Source: Rummeliibacillus pycnus_B | Lineage (GTDB): Bacteria > Bacillota > Bacilli > Bacillales_A > Planococcaceae | Length of the DNA stretch: 64,000 bases | Assembly: GCF_050459865.1 (NCBI RefSeq) | Contig: NZ_JBCMNM010000042.1 | Location: 60,662 to 124,661, forward strand | Direction of reading: 5' to 3' | Program-made: the position numbers and the translations under genes | In this document: piece after piece, positions 1 through 7,768 of the stretch | Numbering within the stretch: position 1 is the first letter of the stretch | How the letters are laid out: each line of letters opens with the position of its first letter | Notes under the pieces: generated by a model | What the model was told of the DNA's origin: nothing | Database searches by the model: none | What the model saw: only the letters and a program-made list of their open reading frames with translations

Positions 1-2
1 GC

Positions 3-86
3 CCAATGAACAGAATCAACGTTTATTTGAAATTTAGCCAATTACAAAATGGAAAGTATGTATTAGAAACTATAAGCTATTTTTAA
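3..86 (+). CDS. possible 3' end of a gene truncated by the window edge
   Basis: One reading frame is open from the left edge to a TAA at 84-86 and encodes about 27 residues ending in a plausible C-terminus (…QNGKYVLETISYF). The composition looks coding, but nothing upstream is visible, so neither a start nor a family can be given. It could also be chance read-through. Confidence 0.25.
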   Translation, partial: PMNRINVYLKFSQLQNGKYVLETISYF

Positions 87-234
87 GTCAAGCGATATTA
101 GAATCTAGTAAACCTAACAGTCTACTAAATGCTTTAGCATTTTAAATTGGTAATAAGATATAGTGTTTGCCAAGTTTTTTATCTAAAAGTTTAAAATAAT
201 ACGAGCTTCAATTTAACAAAATAGCAAATTAGCG

Positions 235-289
235 ATACGACTTAATCAAAATTATGTGTTATTTTCACATAATTTTAGTTAAGTCGTAT
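235..289. terminator. long AT-rich hairpin
   Basis: ATACGACTTAA (235-245) pairs with its near-exact complement ending at 289, and the stem continues inward through CAAAATTATGTG/CACATAATTTTA, giving about 23 pairs around a TTATTTT loop. TTTTAC follows. It could terminate the gene that ends at the left edge. Confidence 0.5.
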
Positions 290-364
290 TTTACTTTAAC
301 CAAATAATCATTAAACCACTATTGAAGGTTACTTATGAACAAATTCGTGCATATGTAACACAAG

Positions 365-416
365 GGGACCAACTACCTAATTTACCGTTCGATGTACTAA
401 AATCAGCGGTCTTTTT
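365..416 (+). repeat. dispersed terminator-like repeat, copy 1
   Basis: The segment GGGACCAACTACCTA…ACCGTTCGATGTA…CAGCGGTCTTTTTA closely matches 47781-47832, including the spacing between blocks. Pairing of ACCG with CGGT followed by CTTTTT makes it terminator-like. The pairing is weaker here than in the second copy. No gene lies in 87-554. Confidence 0.5.
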
Positions 417-500
417 AATTAATTCATTTAATAATTTCTAATAATTATTCACGCAAAAAACAAATGGAGTAGGTGAGGAAGAGTATAAAAATAATATTAA

Positions 501-545
501 AAGGCGATTAAAGAAGATTGGGTCTTCTCAAATCGCCTTTATTTG
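501..545. terminator. bidirectional terminator
   Basis: AAGGCGATT (501-509) pairs with AATCGCCTT (531-539), and the inner AGAAGA/TCTTCT extends the stem. T-rich sequence flanks it on both strands. It sits just past the stop of the Mrr-like gene and probably ends that transcript. Confidence 0.75.
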
Positions 546-554
546 ATAATCTTT

Positions 555-1595
555 TTATGTAGTCATCGCTTTATATACTAGTAGTTTTAGTTCATCACGA
601 TCGATTAACATTACGTTAGTATTCTTTGCTAATTGAATTGCGTTTGCGGTGAAGTAGCTATTAGTCACTACCCAAGCTTTATTTGCTTTATAATACGCCT
701 GTGCAGCATAGATTTCTTGCACAGCGCTGTTTCCAATATTTCCCTTATACCGTTTCGCTTGAACTACTATTGAAATGTTGTCTTTCTCTAATATTAGGTC
801 AGCGCCATAATCCCCAGATTTTTGGGTGACTGATGAGATAAAACCTAATTTACTAAAGATATTTGCTAAATATTCTTCAAATGCATAGCCATCTAAAGAA
901 TCAATATTAGCAAATTCTTCGTTTAATTCTTTCTTTGTAAAAATAATTTTTTCAATCTTTTGTTCGACAACTTGCTCTTCTGGTTTAGTATCAAGTTTTT
1001 CGCTATTGGAAACAACTTGGGGTACATCAAATTGGAATGTATCCTTTATAGTAATGGAGATAAGTATCAATATAAGTGAGAAATAAACACTAATTTCTAT
1101 AAAATAGATACCACCAAATAGTAAAGAATGACTTTTATCTGCTACTGTTAAGCAAATGATTAAAGTCAATATTTCACAAACCCCAAAAATTTTATAAAAT
1201 AGCTTTTCAAACTCTTTACTATTCATCTTAGGAGATGTTAATAAAACAAATTTAGAGGTTTTTGAAATTTTTCCATTTGCATCTATTTTATCAGTTTGCT
1301 TGTATGAAAATAAGTCGTTCGTTTTGATTTTAAATACTTTGCAAACTAACATGTAGATTCCATTAATAAATGAGTGACAAAGTAAAAATATACCCCAAAG
1401 CAGAATTACTCCAGCTACTATCACTACTGAATATAATATAATAGCCTTGAAAAACGTAATAATATACGAATTTTTTGATTCAATTGAAGGAAGGTTAACG
1501 TAGATAAATAGCAACCATAACCATAGTCCATAGACTGAAGCTGCAATAAATAAGCATTTTAAAATAATAAAATTAATAATATATAATTTTTTCAT
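555..1595 (-). CDS. membrane-anchored Mrr-type restriction endonuclease domain protein
   Basis: The C-terminal ~110 residues form a Mrr_cat-like PD-(D/E)xK nuclease domain: E240/E241 in GYAFEEYL, GDYGAD at 261-266 with D266 as the likely metal ligand, and QAK at 279-281. The N-terminal half is hydrophobic with about four membrane segments (7-33, 48-77, 138-152, 161-183), so the nuclease should be tethered with its domain in the cytoplasm. Type IV restriction enzymes of this family cut modified DNA. Membrane-linked relatives are common but poorly characterised, and the target here is unknown. It stands alone, with no methylase or specificity subunit nearby. Confidence 0.8.
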   Translation of the reverse strand: MKKLYIINFIILKCLFIAASVYGLWLWLLFIYVNLPSIESKNSYIITFFKAIILYSVVIVAGVILLWGIFLLCHSFINGIYMLVCKVFKIKTNDLFSYKQTDKIDANGKISKTSKFVLLTSPKMNSKEFEKLFYKIFGVCEILTLIICLTVADKSHSLLFGGIYFIEISVYFSLILILISITIKDTFQFDVPQVVSNSEKLDTKPEEQVVEQKIEKIIFTKKELNEEFANIDSLDGYAFEEYLANIFSKLGFISSVTQKSGDYGADLILEKDNISIVVQAKRYKGNIGNSAVQEIYAAQAYYKANKAWVVTNSYFTANAIQLAKNTNVMLIDRDELKLLVYKAMTT

Positions 1596-1845
1596 AAACT
1601 AAATCACTTTCAAAATATATTAAGAGTTTTAATATACCATGTGAAAGCGAAAGATATAAATTTACAGTAAATTCAAATATCGTTAAATTTTCAGGATGTA
1701 AATCGATTCAAAAAATTTATTTATTATAATGAGGCAAGTGCGATTTTTATGTATTTGAATGTCCTTGTGTTTGTTCGAAAAAGTAAGAGTTCGCATCCAA
1801 TTCGTCAGGGGGATACACGCGCTCCTTCTAATATAATATATGCCA

Positions 1846-2916
1846 TTATAGTACCTTCTTGATAATTTCTACACATTTTTCGTAACGTTTTAGTCGGTCA
1901 GGTTCATCAACAATGATTAAGTCGATTCCGTATTCCGCGTAAATACTTTTCAAAAACGTATTCCTTACTTTTCGCTCCGCCTCTTCTATAGGTCTTCGTG
2001 TACCATCGAGTTCATGGTAATTGTGCGGTTCGATATAGATGTAAGTATCTATTTTCTCCTCTCTTCCGGAAATTAATTGGTCAAGTAGTACGGAAGGTTG
2101 ACCGAAACTTCTTGAGTAGAAATATTGCGTGTAGACTAAATCCGTATCTACTAATAATACTTTGTTCGATTCCTTCGACGCTTCATTCATGATATGGCAA
2201 TGCCCTATGGCAATTTTAGGATAATCGCTTTCTTCATCGACACCGCTGAAATTATTCAGCTCGTCGTAGTACGTTCTTCCGTACTCTGCAATACTATTTG
2301 TATCAAACCTTCTCGCTAACATCTTGATAAGGTGCGTTTTTCCCGCGGATTCAATTCCACAAATTGCAACTCTCTTCGTATAATACTCGCGAACTGCTTT
2401 CGGTAGGAAATCCCACATTTCGTAAATCCCATTGGTTCTAATATCTGTAGCAGAAACAAAAACATCTATTCGTCCGTAATCTAAAACTACGTGCTTACTT
2501 TCCGGAAGATATTTTGCAAAGTATTCTTCGTAGGTAAATTCACTACTAAATACCATGTCAATTCTCCCTCCGACTTTCTCGAGCAACTCTGCATAGGAAA
2601 TTAAAATAGAAGGATCGTTCATGTAATCGTCGGAACGCCTTTCATATTGAGAAAATACGCGGATATTAGGGAAATCTTTTAGTTCGCGGGAAATCCAACG
2701 TTCCCGGACTTTATTCGATACCCATTTGAAGGAAGCTCCTTTGCATAATGATTTATCGTAATCATCATCATAACCTACGACAACGAAAAGGATATCTACC
2801 ATTGATTGTGCTTTTAAGATACAACTTAGATGTCCCTTATGGAAGGGGAGAAACTTCCCTCCGTAGACACCAATTGTTTTTCCTTTGTATTCTGAAACTT
2901 CTACTCCGTAGTTCAT
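1846..2916 (-). CDS. nadR: bifunctional NMN adenylyltransferase / ribosylnicotinamide kinase, NadR type
   Basis: Residues ~14-180 are a nucleotidyltransferase with the HxGH signature (HKGH, 26-29) and SATDIR near 156. Residues ~182-356 are a P-loop kinase with GIESAGKT at 187-194. In NadR the kinase phosphorylates nicotinamide riboside to NMN and the transferase adenylates NMN to NAD. The N-terminal DNA-binding repressor domain of enteric NadR is absent, as in Haemophilus NadR, so this is likely purely enzymatic. It begins one base after the pnuC stop codon, so uptake and phosphorylation are translated as a unit. Confidence 0.9.
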   Translation of the reverse strand: MNYGVEVSEYKGKTIGVYGGKFLPFHKGHLSCILKAQSMVDILFVVVGYDDDYDKSLCKGASFKWVSNKVRERWISRELKDFPNIRVFSQYERRSDDYMNDPSILISYAELLEKVGGRIDMVFSSEFTYEEYFAKYLPESKHVVLDYGRIDVFVSATDIRTNGIYEMWDFLPKAVREYYTKRVAICGIESAGKTHLIKMLARRFDTNSIAEYGRTYYDELNNFSGVDEESDYPKIAIGHCHIMNEASKESNKVLLVDTDLVYTQYFYSRSFGQPSVLLDQLISGREEKIDTYIYIEPHNYHELDGTRRPIEEAERKVRNTFLKSIYAEYGIDLIIVDEPDRLKRYEKCVEIIKKVL

Positions 2917-2917
2917 A

Positions 2918-3601
2918 CTATTTTCCCTCCTTAGAAATGCGCAGCCAGTTGATATATCCGTAAATTGCGTTAATTAGGAATGCAATCCACATCACTAATA
3001 CCGCCCAGTCATTTCCTCCGCTTGAAACAAGCGTTACAATCCAAAGAGAAATCGTTAGAACATCTACGACAATCCACATTACCCATTGTTCAGCGTATCG
3101 GAATAAAAGTAGGAACTGTGCAATTACAGAAAGAACAACTGCAAGGCTATCTAATCGTACTTGTTGTGCATTAAAGAAGAATAGAATTTCCGCGTAAGCA
3201 ATCCAACCAACTGCTATGATTACTCCTAAGATAATCCACTGCTTCTTACTTAACCGTTTCGCATAAACTTCTTCCCCGTTTACCGCGTCATTTACTGATT
3301 TCTTGTGCTTAATCCATGCGAAGAATGCAATAAATTGAATAGGTGCATAGAAGAGGATATTGAGCATAGCTTCTCCATATAATCCGTAACCGTAAGCGAC
3401 ATATCCATAAGCAATTGCATTCACAAGTCCAAAATAGAAATTCGATATCTTACCTTTCGCAACTAAGACGACGCAAATAATTCCGGTGATAGATGAAATA
3501 AAACCAATTAGTGTGTCCTTCCAAATAAAACTTAGTGTAACGATAACTGCGGTTGAAATGATTAACCATAATTTCTCGAACAAAGTCCAATTCTTTAACA
3601 T
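2918..3601 (-). CDS. pnuC: nicotinamide riboside transporter PnuC
   Basis: This is a 227-residue protein of about seven membrane helices with typical PnuC features: NAIAYGYVAYGYGLYGE near 62-78, and a late helix with RYAEQWVMWIVVDVLT. PnuC imports nicotinamide riboside by facilitated diffusion driven by phosphorylation in the cytoplasm. The kinase it needs is encoded immediately downstream in the same operon. No convincing NiaR or NrtR operator could be identified upstream. Confidence 0.92.
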   Translation of the reverse strand: MLKNWTLFEKLWLIISTAVIVTLSFIWKDTLIGFISSITGIICVVLVAKGKISNFYFGLVNAIAYGYVAYGYGLYGEAMLNILFYAPIQFIAFFAWIKHKKSVNDAVNGEEVYAKRLSKKQWIILGVIIAVGWIAYAEILFFFNAQQVRLDSLAVVLSVIAQFLLLFRYAEQWVMWIVVDVLTISLWIVTLVSSGGNDWAVLVMWIAFLINAIYGYINWLRISKEGK

Positions 3602-3973
3602 ATACTTCCCCCTATACTATTTTAATTACTCTTTTTTCTATTTTATTCTGCGACTACTTTTCCTACCTCTACGTGTAAGTTCGTGGGTAAGGGCAGTTAA
3701 GTCTCGATAATGCAGTAGATACAATTGTTCTTTTATCCGGTCTTCCTTTCAATAATCGTACTGAGAAAGGTGATTATGTAAGTGTCGTGACAAATTTTTA
3801 AGAGATAAATCGAATAATTACTTTTCAGGCTGGATGATTAAGGGTTTTATTCTCTTATTCCAAAATAAGAATGATATAGAATAAGATAATGAATGGCGAG
3901 ATGGGCCCTAGTATGTTATGGAAATCGAATTATATGACGAAGACTATACACTCTAAGAAATGGAGCATTTACC
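3602..3973. other. intergenic region with a possible coding remnant
   Basis: The segment holds the divergent start region of pnuC. On the plus strand 3694-3801 is open and reads like the C-terminal 35 residues of a protein (…VLLSGLPFNNRTEKGDYVSVV… then TAA), but has no start codon or ribosome binding site. It may be the debris of a lost gene. No promoter is obvious. Confidence 0.3.
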
Positions 3974-4252
3974 ATGTATTCGGCTTTTAATTTCGAATAT
4001 AATGATATCCAAAATTGGTCCATCGGCTGTTCCCCATCGAATCACTGGCGATTCTATTATCCACTACGTAATCCAGATATCATGGACATACAAGAGGATG
4101 GAGGGTTCTTGCACATCGAAGCACAGGACCAAGAAGCAAGTGATCGATATTATTGGGGTGTTCAATCAATTACAATCAAGAGAATTCCACTTACTCAGGT
4201 GACTGCTGACAATGTTGTTGAGGGGATTTTTGGTACTTTTGATAATTTTTAA
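3974..4252 (+). CDS. hypothetical protein, 92 aa
   Basis: The frame has protein-like composition, acidic with many aromatic residues (YYWGVQSITI, WRFYYPL). The ATG is preceded by GGAG about nine bases upstream. No family is recognised. An overlapping frame beginning at 3960 is low-complexity and arginine-rich and is rejected. The next gene is 360 bases away, so it is probably monocistronic. It might be a small soluble orphan or a fragment. Confidence 0.45.
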   Translation: MYSAFNFEYNDIQNWSIGCSPSNHWRFYYPLRNPDIMDIQEDGGFLHIEAQDQEASDRYYWGVQSITIKRIPLTQVTADNVVEGIFGTFDNF

Positions 4253-4620
4253 TAAGTATAACATTTTTTGCCTTTCTGTAGTTCTGTTAAAATGGGAAGC
4301 TTTGATTCAATCGTGAATTGTTTTGAGTACTTATGCCAATGGGCAGGGGATTTTATTAAGAATTTGATAACTCAAATTAATATAAGATATTATATGGGGA
4401 ATAAAAGGAAAAAGTTGTTTTAAACAGTGGGCTAAAAGGCATTTGAGCTACTTTCGAGTGGATGAACCGAGGCATCAGTTTACTACTGTATGGTAAGGTT
4501 TCGCTTTTTTGTACTCTTCCTACTTTAATTATACCATATAAAAAATGGTCAATATAGACTGTTTATTCCCATTTATTACTGCTAAAATCAATAACACATT
4601 AATGGTTAGGAGCGATGCAG
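4253..4620 (+). promoter_or_regulatory. leader region of the dikinase gene
   Basis: This 368-base stretch has no gene. It contains a T-run after a weak hairpin (AACC…GGTT then CGCTTTTTT, ending near 4512) and the small inverted repeat ACCAT…ATGGT (4536-4554). A transcription attenuator is conceivable but not convincing. I see no rifamycin-associated palindrome of the actinobacterial type. Confidence 0.3.
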
Positions 4621-7233
4621 ATGAGTTCTTTGGTTATCGATTTTCAGGAGATAGATAAAACACAGCTATTGCTCGTTGGCGGAAAAGGGTTGAATTTAGG
4701 GGAATTATCAAAAATTCAAGGAATACAAGTACCAGAAGGATTTTGTGTTACAACAGAGGGATATCAAAAAGCCATCGAACATAACGAAATGTATCGTTCT
4801 TTGTTGGATCGCCTAACAATGCTAAAAGTAGAAGAACGAGATCAAATTGGTGAAATCAGCAAGAAGATTAGACAAATTATTATGGAAGTAGAAATTCCTT
4901 CCGATGTTGCGTGCGTAGTTGCTGACTATCTCTCAAAGTTTGGCGATGAACATGCTTATGCAGTGCGTTCTAGTGCGACCGCTGAAGATTTGCCACATGC
5001 CTCCTTTGCTGGTCAACAAGACACCTATTTAAATATCATCGGAAAAGAAGCCATCTTGCAGCATATTAGAAAATGTTGGGCTTCTCTTTTCACGGATCGC
5101 GCGGTAATCTACCGTATACAAAATGGATTTGACCACAGTCAAGTTTATTTATCCGTTATCGTTCAAAGGATGGTTTTCCCACAGGCTTCAGGGATTTTAT
5201 TTACCGCTGATCCGATTACCTCTAACCGAAAGTTACTATCAATCGATGCCAGTTTTGGGCTAGGTGAAGCACTGGTCTCTGGATTGGTCTCTGCCGATTG
5301 TTATAAAGTACAGGAAGATAAAATCGTCGATAAGATGATAGCAACCAAAAAATTGGCCATCTATGCACGAAAAGAAGGAGGAACAGAGACCGTGCCGATC
5401 GATCCTGATCAGCAAATGACTCAAACACTTACAGAACAACAAATATTACAACTAGCGCGTATCGGAAGACAGATCGAAGCTTATTTTGGTTGCCCGCAAG
5501 ATATCGAATGGTGTTTGGTAGACGACACATTTTATATTGTCCAGAGTCGTCCCATCACGACTTTATACCCCATCCCTGAAGCAAATGATCAAGAAAATCA
5601 CGTCTATTTATCTGTTGGTCATCAACAAATGATGACCGATCCCATGAAACCGTTGGGATTGTCTTTTTTCCTTTTAACGACTCCTGCATCCATGCGTAAA
5701 GCCGGTGGAAGGTTGTTTGTTGATTGCACACATCATCTGGCTTCACCTGACAGCAGAAAAGCTTTATTAAATACCATGGGACAACACGATCCACTTATGA
5801 AAGACGCACTAATGACCGTATTAGAGCGAGATTTTATTAAATTGTTACCAAATGATAAGGAAGAACAGAGTCCCGGTAAAAGCAATAAAGGTGTGACGCC
5901 TGAGGGTTCTCAAGCACAAATCGAAAACAATCCGACGATCGTTTCTGATTTGATCAAAAGTAGTCAATCGTCGATAGAAGAGTTAAAACAAAACATCCAA
6001 ACGAAATCAGGATCAGATTTGTTTGATTTTATTCTAGAAGATATCCAGGAATTAAAGAGGATTTTATTTAACCCACAGAGTTCGCGTGTATTTATGGCTG
6101 CTATGAATGCTTCATCATGGATCAATGAAAAAATGGAGAAGTGGTTAGGTGAAAAAAACGTAGCAGACACGCTTTCTCAATCTGTACCAAACAATATTAC
6201 TTCGGAAATGGGTCTGGCACTATTGGATGTCGCAGATGTGATTCGTCCTTATCCAGAAGTAATTAATTATTTACAACACGTAAAAGATGATAACTTTTTG
6301 GATGATCTGCTTAAGTTTGAAGGTGGATCCGAAACCCGGAACGCTATCTATGATTATCTCAGCAAATACGGAATGCGATGTAGTGGAGAAATCGATATCA
6401 CTAAAACTCGTTGGAGCGAAAAACCAACTACACTTGTCCCCATGATTCTAGGTAACATCAAAAACTTCGAGCCGAATGCTAGCAATCGGAAATTTGAGCA
6501 AGGGCTGCATGTTGCTTTGAAAAAAGAACAAGAGTTATTAGATCGACTGAAGCAATTACCAGATGGTGCACAAAAAGCTAAAGAAACAAAACGAATGATT
6601 GACCTAATCCGGAATTTCATCGGTTATCGTGAATATCCAAAATATGGCATGATTCATCGCTACTTTGTTTATAAGCAGGCTTTACTGAAAGAAGCCGAAC
6701 AACTCGTACAAGTGGGCGTTATTCATGAAAAAGAAGATATATTCTATCTTACTTTTGAAGAACTTCACGAAGTCGTACGCATAAATAAACTAGATTACCA
6801 GATTATCTGCAAACGAAAAGACGAGTACAAATTATATGAAAAACTAACTCCACCACGTGTTATCACGTCTGATGGTGAAATCACTGTAGGGGAGTACAAA
6901 CGAGAAAATCTCCCAGCCGAAGCGATTGTGGGTCTTCCTGTTTCTTCCGGAGTTATAGAGGGAAGAGCACGTGTCATCTTAAACATAGAAGATGCTGATT
7001 TAGAAGATGGAGATATATTAGTCACCTCATTTACTGACCCTAGCTGGACACCATTGTTTGTATCCATAAAAGGCCTAGTCACCGAAGTTGGTGGACTGAT
7101 GACCCATGGAGCAGTTATCGCTCGTGAATATGGCTTACCAGCAGTTGTCGGAGTGGAGAATGCTACCAAACTGATAAAAGATGGGCAACGAATTCGCGTG
7201 CATGGAACAGAAGGATATATCGAAATATTGTAA
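4621..7233 (+). CDS. rifampicin phosphotransferase / PEP synthase-like dikinase
   Basis: It has three parts: an N-terminal PPDK-type ATP-binding domain (about 1-315, with GGKGLNLGEL and AVRSSATAEDLP), a long central domain (~325-750), and a C-terminal swivelling His domain with TEVGGLMTHGA, whose histidine (about residue 829) carries the phosphate. Length of 870 and this central domain match Bacillus/Listeria proteins long annotated as PEP synthase and shown in Listeria to phosphorylate rifampicin at the 21-OH. A true PEP synthase would have a C-terminal PEP/pyruvate-binding barrel, which is absent. The ATG at 4621 is chosen over 4615 because AGGAG at 4608-4612 is properly spaced only for it. 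Confidence 0.8.
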   Translation: MSSLVIDFQEIDKTQLLLVGGKGLNLGELSKIQGIQVPEGFCVTTEGYQKAIEHNEMYRSLLDRLTMLKVEERDQIGEISKKIRQIIMEVEIPSDVACVVADYLSKFGDEHAYAVRSSATAEDLPHASFAGQQDTYLNIIGKEAILQHIRKCWASLFTDRAVIYRIQNGFDHSQVYLSVIVQRMVFPQASGILFTADPITSNRKLLSIDASFGLGEALVSGLVSADCYKVQEDKIVDKMIATKKLAIYARKEGGTETVPIDPDQQMTQTLTEQQILQLARIGRQIEAYFGCPQDIEWCLVDDTFYIVQSRPITTLYPIPEANDQENHVYLSVGHQQMMTDPMKPLGLSFFLLTTPASMRKAGGRLFVDCTHHLASPDSRKALLNTMGQHDPLMKDALMTVLERDFIKLLPNDKEEQSPGKSNKGVTPEGSQAQIENNPTIVSDLIKSSQSSIEELKQNIQTKSGSDLFDFILEDIQELKRILFNPQSSRVFMAAMNASSWINEKMEKWLGEKNVADTLSQSVPNNITSEMGLALLDVADVIRPYPEVINYLQHVKDDNFLDDLLKFEGGSETRNAIYDYLSKYGMRCSGEIDITKTRWSEKPTTLVPMILGNIKNFEPNASNRKFEQGLHVALKKEQELLDRLKQLPDGAQKAKETKRMIDLIRNFIGYREYPKYGMIHRYFVYKQALLKEAEQLVQVGVIHEKEDIFYLTFEELHEVVRINKLDYQIICKRKDEYKLYEKLTPPRVITSDGEITVGEYKRENLPAEAIVGLPVSSGVIEGRARVILNIEDADLEDGDILVTSFTDPSWTPLFVSIKGLVTEVGGLMTHGAVIAREYGLPAVVGVENATKLIKDGQRIRVHGTEGYIEIL

Positions 7234-7624
7234 TTGCTGAATACGTCCAGTTTTAATTAGAAACACCGCTCGTGAAATTGCTTTCCATAAAAAAGAATGT
7301 TACACTAAAAATAGAATAATGAAAGGACTGATGGATGAATAATGATTAACTAATCTGTATTTAAAAATTTGAAATTAATAACTTCAAACTACAAAATATA
7401 GGGTTAGTCTGTCCATTTTTATAAATCAGTTCATACTTTATTTGTCATGATTCCCATGATTAATAAGAACTTATAAAGTATAAGTGAAATACTAATCCTT
7501 CCGATTACAAATTGGGAGGATTTTTTTATTCTCTTATAGGTAAGTTGATACTTATCCCGCACTAACGGGCAGTTTCACTTTATTAATCCGTATCTGTAAC
7601 CTAACAAATAAAGGAGAGATAAAA
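7234..7624 (+). promoter_or_regulatory. ABC-F leader, upstream attenuator part
   Basis: GGGTTAGT (7401-7408) is complementary to ACTAATCC (7491-7498), the left arm of an intrinsic terminator at 7494-7530. ATACTTTAT (7433-7441) is complementary to ATAAAGTAT near 7474-7482. A tiny frame with a GAAAGGA-like site lies at 7331 (ATG GAT GAA TAA). This arrangement of terminator and competing antiterminator fits antibiotic-induced attenuation upstream of an ARE ABC-F gene. Confidence 0.5.
7494..7530 (+). terminator. intrinsic terminator in the ABC-F leader
   Basis: AATCCTTCC (7494-7502) pairs with GGGAGGATT (7514-7522, one G-T pair) across an 11-base loop, followed by TTTTTT. It lies upstream of the leader peptide and is therefore a candidate regulated terminator rather than the end of the preceding gene. 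Confidence 0.7.
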
Positions 7625-7678
7625 ATGAGTGATTCAGACAATATTGTTACACATGTAATGCTCTATATAAGTCGTTAA
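7625..7678 (+). CDS. 17-residue leader peptide of the ABC-F gene
   Basis: ATG at 7625 follows AAAGGAGAG (7610-7618) at good spacing and encodes MSDSDNIVTHVMLYISR before TAA. The final codons lie inside the left arm of a perfect 12-bp stem (7661-7672 with 7689-7700). The stop codon region begins a second stem (7677-7686 with 7715-7724). A ribosome stalled near its end would change which stem forms, as in erm and ABC-F leaders. The regulatory role is inferred. Confidence 0.6.
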   Translation: MSDSDNIVTHVMLYISR

Positions 7679-7736
7679 TATCCATCAAACTTATATAGAG
7701 GAATTAAAAAAATAGATGGATATTCCGACTTTATAT
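7661..7736 (+). promoter_or_regulatory. mutually exclusive stems before the ABC-F start
   Basis: Stem A pairs CTCTATATAAGT (7661-7672) with ACTTATATAGAG (7689-7700). Stem B pairs AATATCCATC (7677-7686) with GATGGATATT (7715-7724) and can extend so that 7665-7686 pairs with 7715-7736 with minor mismatches. Both use 7665-7672, so they compete. The ABC-F Shine-Dalgarno (7754-7761) lies just downstream. Confidence 0.6.
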
Positions 7737-7768
7737 GAAAAGTTTTGATATATAAAGGAGGAATTATT

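Noticed and set aside
3960..4202. 80-codon frame overlapping the 92-residue hypothetical protein
   Set aside because: Its composition is rich in Arg, Ser and Ile with no domain-like pattern; the frame from 3974 looks more protein-like and is spaced from GGAG.
4253..4620. Rifamycin-associated element upstream of the dikinase gene
   Set aside because: The known 19-bp GC-rich palindrome of actinobacteria is not present, and the visible hairpin is weak.
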